Part shown: positions 54,437-62,762 of the stretch, in pieces
Layout of the letters: every line of letters begins with the position of its first letter
Numbering within the stretch: position 1 is the first letter of the stretch
Assembly (NCBI RefSeq): GCF_030818895.1
Contig: NZ_JAUTBA010000001.1
Span: 2,356,001 to 2,420,000 of the forward strand
Direction: 5' to 3'
Origin: Sphingobacterium zeae
GTDB taxonomy: Bacteria; Bacteroidota; Bacteroidia; Sphingobacteriales; Sphingobacteriaceae
Length of the DNA stretch: 64,000 nucleotides
Position numbers and translations under genes: made by a program
The notes under the pieces: model-generated
The model's database searches: none
What the model was told of the DNA's origin: nothing
What the model saw: only the letters and a program-made list of their open reading frames with translations

Positions 54437-55678
54437 ATGAATCCAGTATTACGCGTGAAATTATCCCTAATGATGTTTTTGACATATTTTGTCAAAGGGG
54501 CTTGGTTTGTAACTTTGGGAACATACCTTATTAATTCGCTTCATGCTTCCGGTATGGAGGTCGCGAATATTTTTGCGACGCAGTCGCTTGGAGCCGTATT
54601 TGCTCCTTTCTTTGTCGGTTTTGTCTCTGATAGATACTTTAATGCCGAACGCGTACTATTAGCTTTACACTTGATTGGAGCAGGGCTACTCTATGGAATG
54701 TCACAGGCACCCGATGCGACGCATTTTTATCCCTATGTATTTATTTACTTTATGGCATATATGTCATCGCTGTCTTTATCTAATGGAATAGCATTCCGTC
54801 ATATTGAAGATGCGAAGAAAGATTTTCCGGGATTGCGTGTTTGGGGAACGATTGGTTGGATCTGTTCGGGGCTTGTGATCAGTTATTTGTTTCGTTGGGA
54901 CGCACCCGAATCGATAGCGGAAGGCGCCCTTCACAATACTTTTATTATGGGGGCAATTTGTTCACTGCTATTGGCAGTCTTTAGTCTCGCATTACCAAAA
55001 ACGCCACCACAAGCCAACCTTAAGGGTGAAAAATTTGATTTTGGAAAGGCGATTGGTTTAGATGCGCTAAAGCTTTTAAAGCAGCGGAGTTTTCTGATTT
55101 TTTTTGTAACAGCCATTGTCATCTGTATTCCGATTTCGTTTTATTACCAAAATGCTAATCCTTTTTTGGTGAATGTTGGCATTCCAAATCCGACTGCAAA
55201 GATGGCCATGGGTCAATTTTCTGAGGCAATTTGTCTGTTGTTGATCCCATTTTTCTTTAGAAGACTTGGGTATAAAAATATGATTCTATTAGGAATCTCC
55301 GCCTGGGCGCTCCGATACTTGTTTTTCGCATTTGGTGATGGTCAAGAAAGAGCATTCTTACTTGTATTTGGTATTTTATTGCATGGCATCTGCTATGATT
55401 TTATGTTTGTTGTCGGCCAGATCTATACAGATCGAATTGCTGGTGAAAAATACAAGGCTTCTGCACAGGGACTTATCACCATTGCCATGTATGGTGTAGG
55501 GATGTTGATCGGTTTTTGGGTTGCTGGTGCTGTATCGGATTATCTCAAATCGGCCTATTCTTCACAATTTTGGGAATACCTTTGGTTTATTCCTGCCGGT
55601 ATTTCTGGTTTTTGCCTTGTGTTATTTGCCGTTTTTTTTAAAGAAGAGAAAGCCATAGTGGATCGGGCAGTCAGCTAA
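54437..55678 (+). CDS. MFS permease, nucleoside:H+ symporter (NupG) type
   Basis: A 413-residue (from ATG at 54437) twelve-helix transporter of the nucleoside H+ symporter branch of the major facilitator superfamily. Signature elements are the N-terminal RVKLSLMMFLTYFVKGAWFV, GVFAPFFVGFVSDRYF-like APFFVGFVSDRYFNAERV, and the end GISGFCLVLFAVFFKEEKA. The frame reading in from 54389 adds a non-hydrophobic 16-residue lead and is rejected. In this operon its cargo may be a peptide or amino-acid product rather than nucleosides. Confidence 0.85.
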   Translation: MNPVLRVKLSLMMFLTYFVKGAWFVTLGTYLINSLHASGMEVANIFATQSLGAVFAPFFVGFVSDRYFNAERVLLALHLIGAGLLYGMSQAPDATHFYPYVFIYFMAYMSSLSLSNGIAFRHIEDAKKDFPGLRVWGTIGWICSGLVISYLFRWDAPESIAEGALHNTFIMGAICSLLLAVFSLALPKTPPQANLKGEKFDFGKAIGLDALKLLKQRSFLIFFVTAIVICIPISFYYQNANPFLVNVGIPNPTAKMAMGQFSEAICLLLIPFFFRRLGYKNMILLGISAWALRYLFFAFGDGQERAFLLVFGILLHGICYDFMFVVGQIYTDRIAGEKYKASAQGLITIAMYGVGMLIGFWVAGAVSDYLKSAYSSQFWEYLWFIPAGISGFCLVLFAVFFKEEKAIVDRAVS

Positions 55679-55698
55679 AAAATGCGTTCTGCCCGATC
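55661..55698 (+). repeat. Hairpin across the MFS gene stop codon
   Basis: Perfect 10-bp stem GATCGGGCAG / CTGCCCGATC around an 18-base loop that contains the TAA. No T-run follows. It may stabilise or end the operon transcript. Confidence 0.6.
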
Positions 55699-55745
55699 AA
55701 GATCAGCGTAGTCTACATCCTTTAGTTAAATTCAGGATATCTAAA

Positions 55746-57527
55746 CTATTCGACTATACTTTCCAGTAACTGTTTTTCATGGAGTTCAAAATATTCACCT
55801 CTTTTCTCCATCAGTTCAGTGTGCGTACCTTGTTCAACAATTTTGCCTTGATCCATCACAAGAATATGATCTGCATTCTTGATGGTTGAGATGCGGTGCG
55901 CAATAAAAATACAAGTCTTGCCTTTCATAATGCGGCTAAGTGAGCGGAGAATTGTTTCCTCCGTTTTTGTGTCCACGGCTGAAAGACAGTCGTCAAATAT
56001 CAATACTTTGGGTTCTTTAATCAGGGCGCGAGCGATAGACACCCGTTGTTTTTGTCCACCAGAGAGGGTGATACCACGTTCGCCAACAGCAGTTTCAAAA
56101 CCATCTTCAAAGGCGATAATATTGTCGTAGACCGCAGCATCCTTAGCGGCCTGCTCCACTTGTTCCTGAGTAAATTGATCCAGTCCAAAGCCTATGTTAT
56201 TGGCAATGGTATCCGAGAATAAGAAAACATCTTGTGGGACAAATCCAATTTGTTGGCGCAAGCTTTTAAAATCAAAAGCTTTGATCTCCAGATTATCGTA
56301 ATATATTTTTCCATTATCGGTGTCATACATACGGAGAAGTAAGTTGGCTAGCGTTGATTTTCCGGATCCTGTTTTTCCTATAATAGCGAGTGTTTTCCCG
56401 ATCGGAATTTGAAAGGATATATTTTTAATGGCTTGAATGCCTGTTTCCGGATAAGTAAAGGAAATTTCCTCAACCCGGATTGCACCAGCTAATTCTTTGG
56501 TGCCTGTTCCATTTACAATTGGAGATTCCGTCTGAAGAAATTCATTGATGCGTTTTTGTGAAGCTGCGGCACGCTGCACCAGTGAAGTTACCCACGCCAA
56601 GGACATCGCAGGGAAAGTTAATTGATTGACATAGATAATAAACTCCGCTATGTTTCCAGCCGTAACAGTGCCTTTGGCAACTTCAATTCCACCAATATAA
56701 ATGGTGATTACCGTACTGAGTCCAATAAGCAATAGAATAAGCGGAAAGAAAACAGCCTGCACTTTGACTAGATCAAGAGCGGTGTTTCGATAAATGGTAC
56801 TTTCCTTCTCAAATTCCTGCATTTTATTTTGTTCTCTGGTATAGGTCTTAATGACGCGGATACCTGCAAAAGTTTCCTGAACGAAAGAAGAAAGGTTGGC
56901 CAATTGCTTCTGTATTTTTAAGCTACGCTTATTAATAATTTTGTTGACAAAAAGAATAATGACCGACAATACTGGTATTGGAGCTAATGCGAATGTCGCC
57001 AACCGTCCATTTACGCTGTACATCGCATAAATAACCATGATAGAAAGGACAACAGTGTTAATCGCATACATGATAGCGGGTCCTAGGTAGTTACGTACCT
57101 GATTGACATCTTCAGTGGCGCGGCTCATCAGATCCCCTGTATTATTCTTTCGAAAGAAACCGAAGTTTAAATTCTGATAGTGGTTATAGATCTCATTTTT
57201 GAGGTCGTATTCAATGTAACGTGACGTTAAAATGATCGTCTGCCGCATAAAGAATAAAAATATGCCCCGTAACAGCGAAAGGAGAAGTACAACGAATCCA
57301 AAAAACAGGAGGCTGGTGCCAAACACTTGATAGATGAGTTCCTGTCTATCAAAACCTGCGAATAGGCGGTAAAGGTAGATGTTTTCCTGGACCAAATCAA
57401 AAGCTTCGCGAATCACCTTTGCAGGCAATACCCCGAAATAGTTGGAGATGATAACAAAAATAACCCCTGGAATCAGTTTCCAGCGGTATTTATAAAAGTA
57501 CTTATTTAAGTAGGCGAGATCCTTCAT
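55746..57527 (-). CDS. ABC exporter, MsbA-like half-transporter
   Basis: A 593-residue type I ABC exporter with fused domains: six membrane helices in about 1-320 and an ATPase domain after about 345. Walker A is GKTGSGKST, the Q loop region QQIGFVPQDVFLFS, signature LSGGQKQRVSIARALI, and Walker B VLIFDDCLSAVD. It lacks any sign of a peptidase domain. Such half-transporters export lipid A, drugs or other hydrophobic cargo as dimers; the cargo is not fixed. It is monocistronic. Confidence 0.92.
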   Translation of the reverse strand: MKDLAYLNKYFYKYRWKLIPGVIFVIISNYFGVLPAKVIREAFDLVQENIYLYRLFAGFDRQELIYQVFGTSLLFFGFVVLLLSLLRGIFLFFMRQTIILTSRYIEYDLKNEIYNHYQNLNFGFFRKNNTGDLMSRATEDVNQVRNYLGPAIMYAINTVVLSIMVIYAMYSVNGRLATFALAPIPVLSVIILFVNKIINKRSLKIQKQLANLSSFVQETFAGIRVIKTYTREQNKMQEFEKESTIYRNTALDLVKVQAVFFPLILLLIGLSTVITIYIGGIEVAKGTVTAGNIAEFIIYVNQLTFPAMSLAWVTSLVQRAAASQKRINEFLQTESPIVNGTGTKELAGAIRVEEISFTYPETGIQAIKNISFQIPIGKTLAIIGKTGSGKSTLANLLLRMYDTDNGKIYYDNLEIKAFDFKSLRQQIGFVPQDVFLFSDTIANNIGFGLDQFTQEQVEQAAKDAAVYDNIIAFEDGFETAVGERGITLSGGQKQRVSIARALIKEPKVLIFDDCLSAVDTKTEETILRSLSRIMKGKTCIFIAHRISTIKNADHILVMDQGKIVEQGTHTELMEKRGEYFELHEKQLLESIVE

Positions 57528-57628
57528 ATTGCGAATACAAAAGTAGAACTAATTCATCAAAATGCTTCACGATTTAAATGAATTTACTGTCATTCGGAAA
57601 TCAAATGTTAAGTCTTGGATAAAAAAAG

Positions 57629-57662
57629 TTGTTAGGCACAACGAATAATTTTCCTACTTTTG
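57629..57662 (+). promoter_or_regulatory. Promoter of the dehydrogenase-like gene
   Basis: -7 element TACTTTTG (57655-57662) with a TTG at 57629-57631. The start point near 57668 leaves a leader of about 40 bases. Confidence 0.55.
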
Positions 57663-57708
57663 CATCAAGTACCTTAAAAAATTAAAACAAATTAGAGTAG
57701 TACATTTT

Positions 57709-58788
57709 ATGTCAACATCTCAAAATTCTATTTTTGAATTGATGAGCCAGTCTGGCCATCAAAACTTATTTTTCTGTAATGATGAATTAGTGGGCTTAAG
57801 AGCTATCGTTGCGATCCATGACACAACATTGGGACCTGCGATAGGGGGAGTTCGTATGTTACCATACGAAAGTACAGAAGAAGCTATTGAGGATGCTTTA
57901 CGTTTATCCAAGGCCATTACCTATAAGTCTGCCATCACCGGATTGAATCTCGGTGGGGGAAGTGCTGTGATAATCGGTAATAGTCGTTTGGACAAATCTG
58001 AGGTTTTATTGCGCCGTTTGGGCCAGTTTATTGAAGGATTGAATGGTAATTTCATTGCTTCACTAGACGTAGGTACGACACAACGTGATTTAGAACATAT
58101 TTATACCGAGACTGACCACGTTGCTGGTCTACCAAAGGCTATTCATGGTAGCGGTGTCGGTGATCCTTCCATTTTTGCTGCACAAGGTGTTTATTTTGGT
58201 ATAAAAGCCTGTTTAAAGGAATTATACGGATCGGAAAATGTTGCGGGTAAAAAAGTTATTGTACATGGAGTAGGTGGTGTTGGTGAGCGTTTGATTGCAA
58301 TGTTACGTGAAGAGAATGCACGTGTATATGTCAGCGATATTACGGAAGAAAAAATGCTGAAAGTAGCGGCTAAGTACAAAGCTGAGCCAATACCTTACAA
58401 TGAAGTATTCGATCACGAATTTGATGTATATTCTCCTTGTGCGTTAGGTGGTACGGTAAATCCGGAATCCGCACAGAAAATGCAATGCAAAATTATTGCT
58501 GGTTCTGCCAATAATCAATTGAAAGATGAACTTGTTACAAGTTCTATTCTGCATGAAAGAGGTATATTATACGCGCCTGACTATTTGATCAACGCTGGTG
58601 CATTAATCGGCTGTTACTCAGAAATTCAAAATTACGGCGTAGATCACACTGAATTTGTGATCAAAAATATTTATAATGCGACTAGAGACGTCTTAAAAAA
58701 ATCGAAAGAAGAGAATATTTCGACTTTTGAAGCGGCTAATCGCATCGCGGAGAAGCGTATCCAAGATATTAAAAAAATCAAGCGGTAG
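57709..58788 (+). CDS. Leucine dehydrogenase homologue lacking the catalytic lysine
   Basis: A 359-residue protein of the Glu/Leu/Phe/Val dehydrogenase family, closest to leucine dehydrogenase, which deaminates branched-chain amino acids with NAD+. Lys73 in ITYKSAITGL is conserved, but the glycine loop reads GLNLGGGSAVIIG: Ser85 stands where the active enzymes have the catalytic Lys (GGGK). The aspartate segment is present as LDVGTT, and the Rossmann loop is VHGVGGVGERLIAML. Hence deamination is probably weak or absent, unless another residue substitutes. It lies upstream of nusB. Confidence 0.9.
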   Translation: MSTSQNSIFELMSQSGHQNLFFCNDELVGLRAIVAIHDTTLGPAIGGVRMLPYESTEEAIEDALRLSKAITYKSAITGLNLGGGSAVIIGNSRLDKSEVLLRRLGQFIEGLNGNFIASLDVGTTQRDLEHIYTETDHVAGLPKAIHGSGVGDPSIFAAQGVYFGIKACLKELYGSENVAGKKVIVHGVGGVGERLIAMLREENARVYVSDITEEKMLKVAAKYKAEPIPYNEVFDHEFDVYSPCALGGTVNPESAQKMQCKIIAGSANNQLKDELVTSSILHERGILYAPDYLINAGALIGCYSEIQNYGVDHTEFVIKNIYNATRDVLKKSKEENISTFEAANRIAEKRIQDIKKIKR

Positions 58789-58849
58789 TCTTCATCCCAA
58801 AATCGTTCTTATTTATTATTTTATAAAAAAAATCGTTCTTTAAATTACT

Positions 58850-59797
58850 ATGTTAAACAGGAGACACCTGAGGGTAAAAGTAGTGCAAACGCTTTATGCG
58901 TACAGTCTTTCAGAAGATAAAGACATCAAAACATTTGAAAAAGCACTATTAAAAAATGTGGATGAAGTCTATGAGATGTATATGTGGACACTGAATCTAT
59001 TAGATGAGGTATCAGATTATGTTTTAATAGATGCAGAAGGTAGAGCCAATAAGTTCTTGCCTACTGAAAAAGACTTGTCTTTAACGACCAAGTTAAGTAC
59101 AAACACTTTTATTGAGTCATTGAGACAAAATCCACAATATGGAGAAGGTGTCAAAAAGTATAAGATTTCGTGGAGTTTTGATCCGGAGATCGTGCGTACT
59201 GTATTTTTACAGTTAAAGGATTCCGAGGCTTATTTGGAATACTTGCAGCAAGAAGACCGTTCGATCGGTACGGAAAAAGATATTATCAAACATATCTTTA
59301 AAAAGATCATCTTGAAATCACCGGTTATCGAGCAGGTTTTTGAAGAAAAATTTATCAACTGGCCGGTAGATAAGGAAGTTTTGCAAGCACTTATTGCGAA
59401 GACATTTAAGAATTTCAGTTCGGAAGATCCGCGTAGAAATAAACTTGCAGAAATTACACAAAATTGGAATGACGATAGCGATTATATCATTGCATTATTG
59501 GGTAAAACTATTCGTAATACAAATGAGTATCAAAAGCTTATCTCTGACAAAACAAAGAATTGGGAGTCAGATCGGATTGCTTTAATGGATACGTTATTGA
59601 TGCGTATGGCGATATGTGAATTGATTAATTTTCCATCAATTCCCGTGAAAGTAACAATAAATGAGTATATTGAAATTTCTAAGGTATTCAGTACATTGAA
59701 AAGTAATACATTTATTAATGGTATCTTAGATAAAATATTGAACGACCTGAATCAGCAGGGACGAATCCAGAAGGCAGGTCGTGGTTTAAGAGATTAA
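58850..59797 (+). CDS. nusB: Transcription antitermination protein NusB
   Basis: Long NusB, 315 residues, as usual in Bacteroidota, against about 140 in E. coli. The C-terminal third carries the NusB fold (WESDRIALMDTLLMRMAICELI and FPSIPVKVTINEYIEISKVF), and the N-terminal part MLNRRHLRVKVVQTLYAYSL matches the family start. The extra N-terminal part adds a second helical block. NusB binds the boxA RNA in rRNA antitermination. It opens the cluster nusB-DUF1573-yajC. Confidence 0.94.
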   Translation: MLNRRHLRVKVVQTLYAYSLSEDKDIKTFEKALLKNVDEVYEMYMWTLNLLDEVSDYVLIDAEGRANKFLPTEKDLSLTTKLSTNTFIESLRQNPQYGEGVKKYKISWSFDPEIVRTVFLQLKDSEAYLEYLQQEDRSIGTEKDIIKHIFKKIILKSPVIEQVFEEKFINWPVDKEVLQALIAKTFKNFSSEDPRRNKLAEITQNWNDDSDYIIALLGKTIRNTNEYQKLISDKTKNWESDRIALMDTLLMRMAICELINFPSIPVKVTINEYIEISKVFSTLKSNTFINGILDKILNDLNQQGRIQKAGRGLRD

Positions 59798-59824
59798 AAC
59801 CAAACGCATAAATAATTTTTACGA

Positions 59825-60286
59825 ATGAAAAACATTGTTAAATATTCGGTTTTAGCTTTATCAGCAGTGCTTTTATTTTCTTGTGGAAATACAAACAAGG
59901 GAAAAGAAGAAGGAGCGAAGATAGCAACCGACACCGCCGCTGCAGATAGCCTTTCTAAGGCTGCAGCACAATTGGGAAAAGTAGAATTTGAGGAGTCTGC
60001 ATTTGATTTCGGCCAGGTAAAGGAAGGCGCACAGGTAAAACACACTTTTGTACTTAAAAATTCGGGAGATGCACCTGTTATTATTTCTAAGGTCACTGCT
60101 TCATGTGGTTGTACACAACCGGAGTTTTCGAAAAGTCCTATTTTGCCAGGTGGAACATCTGAAATTCATGTAACTTTCAATAGTGAAGGACAAGTTGGTA
60201 AACAGCAGAAGATTATTACGATTCAATCGAATGCTTCCAATGGCTTGACAACCGTACAGTTAAAAGGCGAAGTATTAGCGAAATAA
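59825..60286 (+). CDS. DUF1573 lipoprotein
   Basis: A 153-residue lipoprotein (signal MKNIVKYSVLALSAVLLFSC, lipobox FSC). A linker rich in Ala, Asp and Ser (residues 30-45) is followed by one DUF1573 immunoglobulin-like domain with FEESAFDFGQVKEGAQVKH, the cysteine pair SCGCTQPEFSKSPI, and GGTSEIHVTFNSEGQVGKQQ. It lies in the conserved spot between nusB and yajC. The molecular role is unknown. Confidence 0.92.
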   Translation: MKNIVKYSVLALSAVLLFSCGNTNKGKEEGAKIATDTAAADSLSKAAAQLGKVEFEESAFDFGQVKEGAQVKHTFVLKNSGDAPVIISKVTASCGCTQPEFSKSPILPGGTSEIHVTFNSEGQVGKQQKIITIQSNASNGLTTVQLKGEVLAK

Positions 60287-60312
60287 CACATTATTAAACG
60301 ATATAATTACAA

Positions 60313-60630
60313 ATGAACACAGTATTATTACAAGCAGCAGGTGGCAATTTGATGAGTTTTCTACCAATGGTTTTGATTATCGTGGTATTTTATTTCTTCA
60401 TGATCAGACCGCAAATGAAGAAGCAAAAAGATCACAAAAAATATATTGAAGAACTTGGAGTAAACTCTAAAGTAGTAACTACAGCTGGTATCCACGGGCG
60501 TATTGTAGAAGTATCAGATACGACTTTCTTAGTTGATGTAGGTTCGGGCGTTAGAATCCGTTTTGACAAATCAGCCATTGCTTTAGATGCTTCTAAAGCT
60601 GCTAACAACACAGAAAAGAGCGCTTCATAA
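60313..60630 (+). CDS. yajC: Preprotein translocase subunit YajC
   Basis: A 105-residue accessory component of the Sec translocon. It has one membrane helix (about 12-32; LMSFLPMVLIIVVFYFFMI) and the conserved RPQMKKQKDHKKYIEELGVNSKVVTTAGIHGRI. The C-terminal part is hydrophilic. It normally precedes ybbR and coaE in this lineage; here accessory DNA follows it. Confidence 0.94.
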   Translation: MNTVLLQAAGGNLMSFLPMVLIIVVFYFFMIRPQMKKQKDHKKYIEELGVNSKVVTTAGIHGRIVEVSDTTFLVDVGSGVRIRFDKSAIALDASKAANNTEKSAS

Positions 60631-60650
60631 GCTTTTTCGAGAAAGAAAAA

Positions 60651-60679
60651 AAAGCCAGTTTTCGTAGGAAACTGGCTTT
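60651..60679. terminator. Bidirectional terminator after yajC
   Basis: Perfect 11-bp stem AAAGCCAGTTT / AAACTGGCTTT with a 7-base loop, flanked by A- and T-runs on both sides. It serves yajC and the convergent DUF6266 gene. Confidence 0.9.
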
Positions 60680-60692
60680 TTTTATGTACCGG

Positions 60693-61352
60693 TCAAATCT
60701 TTATATTACCTAAGTGCATACTGTCTGTATTACCTCCGCCATAGCTCTCTACAAAAAAGATATACACTTCATAGGTCACTTGCTTTTTATGTTTCGGTAT
60801 ATCAATGTTTTGTCTACCCGTTATTAAGCTATTTTTCGCCTCATTCGTCAAAAATGGATATTCAGCCCCATTATACGTTGCATTATACAGGAATAAGAAC
60901 GAATCATAAGTTCCCATGTCAAATTTCTTCTCCAGATAGGGGTCGTATTCCCAAGTAACCAGAAATACCTGGTTTTCTTGATCGAAATCCATCGTGTAGG
61001 AAGTGATGGGATTGGGACTTCCTTTGGCAATCATAAATTTTTGCCAGTCCACCACAAAACCGTTCTCTTCCTGAATAAGCGCATGGTTCAAATTATAAGA
61101 CATTGCGACATCATAGGCCCGTTTCGGATAACTGTATGCCTTGTAGCCTATAGTGATGATCGGGTTTAACATGCTTATATGCGACCTCATAGTTTTGAAG
61201 CGTGTTCTACTCAGCAGCTGTTCAGGTGTGGGCTCTCGTTTTTTAACGCGAGGGAGAGAGCGTACATAATTTCCTGTTTTAGTCGACACAAATACAACAG
61301 AGCCTGCTTTCCCGGAAACAGTCCCATTAACGCCATTTTTGATGATTGCCAT
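60693..61352 (-). CDS. DUF6266 family protein
   Basis: A 219-residue protein of a family found mainly in Bacteroidota. The N terminus MAIIKNGVNGTVSGKAGSVVF is the family hallmark, followed by KTGNYVRSLPRVKKREPTPEQ, an all-beta-looking middle and an end with VTYEVYIFFVESYGGGNTDS. No signal peptide and no catalytic motif are visible. Function unknown; such genes are usually in accessory regions. It is on the strand opposite to the yajC cluster. Confidence 0.8.
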   Translation of the reverse strand: MAIIKNGVNGTVSGKAGSVVFVSTKTGNYVRSLPRVKKREPTPEQLLSRTRFKTMRSHISMLNPIITIGYKAYSYPKRAYDVAMSYNLNHALIQEENGFVVDWQKFMIAKGSPNPITSYTMDFDQENQVFLVTWEYDPYLEKKFDMGTYDSFLFLYNATYNGAEYPFLTNEAKNSLITGRQNIDIPKHKKQVTYEVYIFFVESYGGGNTDSMHLGNIKI

Positions 61353-61714
61353 AATGTATTGATTAGCTTATAGATAATTAAGATAAGCATTAAAAAGGAA
61401 ATATGCTAATACAAGGTAATCCCTAAACACAATTTTTAGTCTATGTTTAGACAGTAATCAGTCATTGTTTATTCAGTCTGCACTGAACAATCACTGAACG
61501 ATCACTGAACAATCACTGAACAATCACTGTAAAAAGTGATAAGTTGGTTACCAACTGATATTCTTTTGTTGCAGCTAAAAAATTAAATGAGACAATAGGG
61601 AAGGGACTACACTCTGTAACAAAAAAGTGTGTCGCAAGAAGTATTTATTAGACGCTCTTTTCCTGCTGACACCAAGCTGTCAATCGAGCTTCTAATTTTG
61701 TGAAAAAGATTGCT
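61353..61714. other. Intergenic stretch with 11-bp tandem repeats
   Basis: About 360 bases between DUF6266 and a broken BtrH-type gene. The tandem array at 61481-61529 is the only structure seen; no promoter with a full TAnnTTTG was recognised. Confidence 0.55.
61481..61529. repeat. Tandem 11-bp repeats (CACTGAACAAT)
   Basis: Four full copies of CACTGAACAAT (one as CACTGAACGAT) at 61481-61524 and a fifth partial CACTG. The period equals about one helical turn, so each copy faces the same side of the DNA, as for cooperative protein binding. Nearby degenerate copies (TCAGTCATTG and TCAGTCTG) precede the array. Confidence 0.8.
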
Positions 61715-62384
61715 ATGGAAAATCTTAAACCGTTTGATGGGCTACATTGTGAAACTACCGCAACAGGTACTTTATTGAAGCATATTGGCATTGAACTTTC
61801 TGAACCGATGCTTTTTGGATTAGGGGAGGGACTTGGTTTTATCTATTGGAAAATGAAAACCATGGACTTTCCATTTTTGGGCGGACGAATAAAAACGGAT
61901 CTCCTGACGCAGCATATCTGTAAAAATCTCGGTCTCGAACTCAATGTTCATGAAACCTCTTCAAAAGTAAAAGCCTGACAGGCTGTACGACAGCTCTTGG
62001 ATGAGGGGCAACCTGTGGGATTAAAACTCGATGCCTATTACCTGGAATATTTTGCTAATCCATTTCATTTTGCGGGACATTATGTCGCTATATATGGCTA
62101 TGACGATGAGCACGCCTATTTGGTGGATACGAGGCAGCAAGGCGGTAATGTGAAGATGTCGCTTGCGAGTTTAGCTTTAGCGCGGGCAGAGAAAGGGCCT
62201 ATGTCGTCCAAAAATTTGTATTATACCATAGCAGGTAATATGGAGAACGTTGAACTGAAAGAAGTGCTGATTGCCGCAATGGTCAAAAATGCAAAGCAAT
62301 ATCTTGCACCACCTATCAGCAATTTTCAAAACCCTTGCCACAAAAGAGAAAAATGCAATGGAAATATTGGCTTCATTAGGATAG
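61715..62384 (+). pseudogene. Broken BtrH/DUF4872-type gene
   Basis: Encodes a protein of the BtrH N-terminal/DUF4872 family, acyl-transfer or cysteine-protease-like enzymes. The first part (GLHCETTATGTLLKHIGIE, LGEGLGFIYWKMKTMDFPF, VHETSSKVKA) runs to a TGA at 61976, the place where relatives have tryptophan (KAW); the same frame continues QAVRQLLDEGQPVGLKLD, HFAGHYVAIYGYDDEHAYLVD and KGPMSSKNLYYT. Near 62320 the frame is lost again and the +1 frame reads LATKEKNAMEILASLG to a stop at 62384. At least two lesions, and it is shorter than intact members. Confidence 0.85.
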
Positions 62385-62444
62385 GCCACTTGAATGAAAA
62401 AATCTTCTGTAGCAATAGGTTTAACCGTTTTTCTTTAAAAATAA

Positions 62445-62486
62445 ATAACAAATTGAATTTAAACGTGTTTATATTCAATTTGTTAT
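62445..62486. repeat. 42-bp near-perfect palindrome
   Basis: ATAACAAATTGAAT (62445-62458) and its exact complement (62473-62486), with the inner TAAAC/GTTTA also pairing and one T-T mismatch. AT-rich, no adjacent T-run; it may be a terminator-like structure for the broken gene or an operator. Confidence 0.65.
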
Positions 62487-62555
62487 CAATTATATTGACC
62501 TAATTTGGTGAAATAGAAATAAACCTGGCACTATACTGTTCAGTGTCTTTTGGGG

Positions 62556-62756
62556 TTACTCTATATCAAGAATGTCTCCGGGCTTGCAGTCCAGCACTTT
62601 GCAGATGGCTTCTAAGGTTTCAAACCGGACGCCTTTAGCCTTTCCCGTTTTTAAGATGGAAAGATTGACAAGGCTCAAACCGACTTTCTCCGATAATTCT
62701 GTCAAAGACATTTTACGCTTGGCTAAGACAACATCTAAATTAATTATAATAGGCAT
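62556..62756 (-). CDS. XRE-family HTH regulator (YozG-like)
   Basis: A 66-residue Cro/CI-type regulator: MPIIINLDVVLAKRKMSLT, helix-turn-helix in LTELSEKVGLSLVNLSILKTGK, then RFETLEAICKVLDCKPGDIL. This short form regularly accompanies DUF2975 membrane proteins. It begins 6 bases past the DUF2975 stop, thus a two-gene unit. It is likely to control its own operon. Confidence 0.92.
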   Translation of the reverse strand: MPIIINLDVVLAKRKMSLTELSEKVGLSLVNLSILKTGKAKGVRFETLEAICKVLDCKPGDILDIE

Positions 62757-62762
62757 GTTTAA

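Noticed and set aside
58799..58845. Direct repeat AATCGTTCTT before nusB
   Set aside because: Two copies only, no symmetry and no promoter fit; may be chance in AT-rich DNA.
61671..61690. Similarity of GCTGACACCA at 61667 and 34365
   Set aside because: A ten-base match shared by two distant gene-poor stretches; too short to imply a common mobile element.
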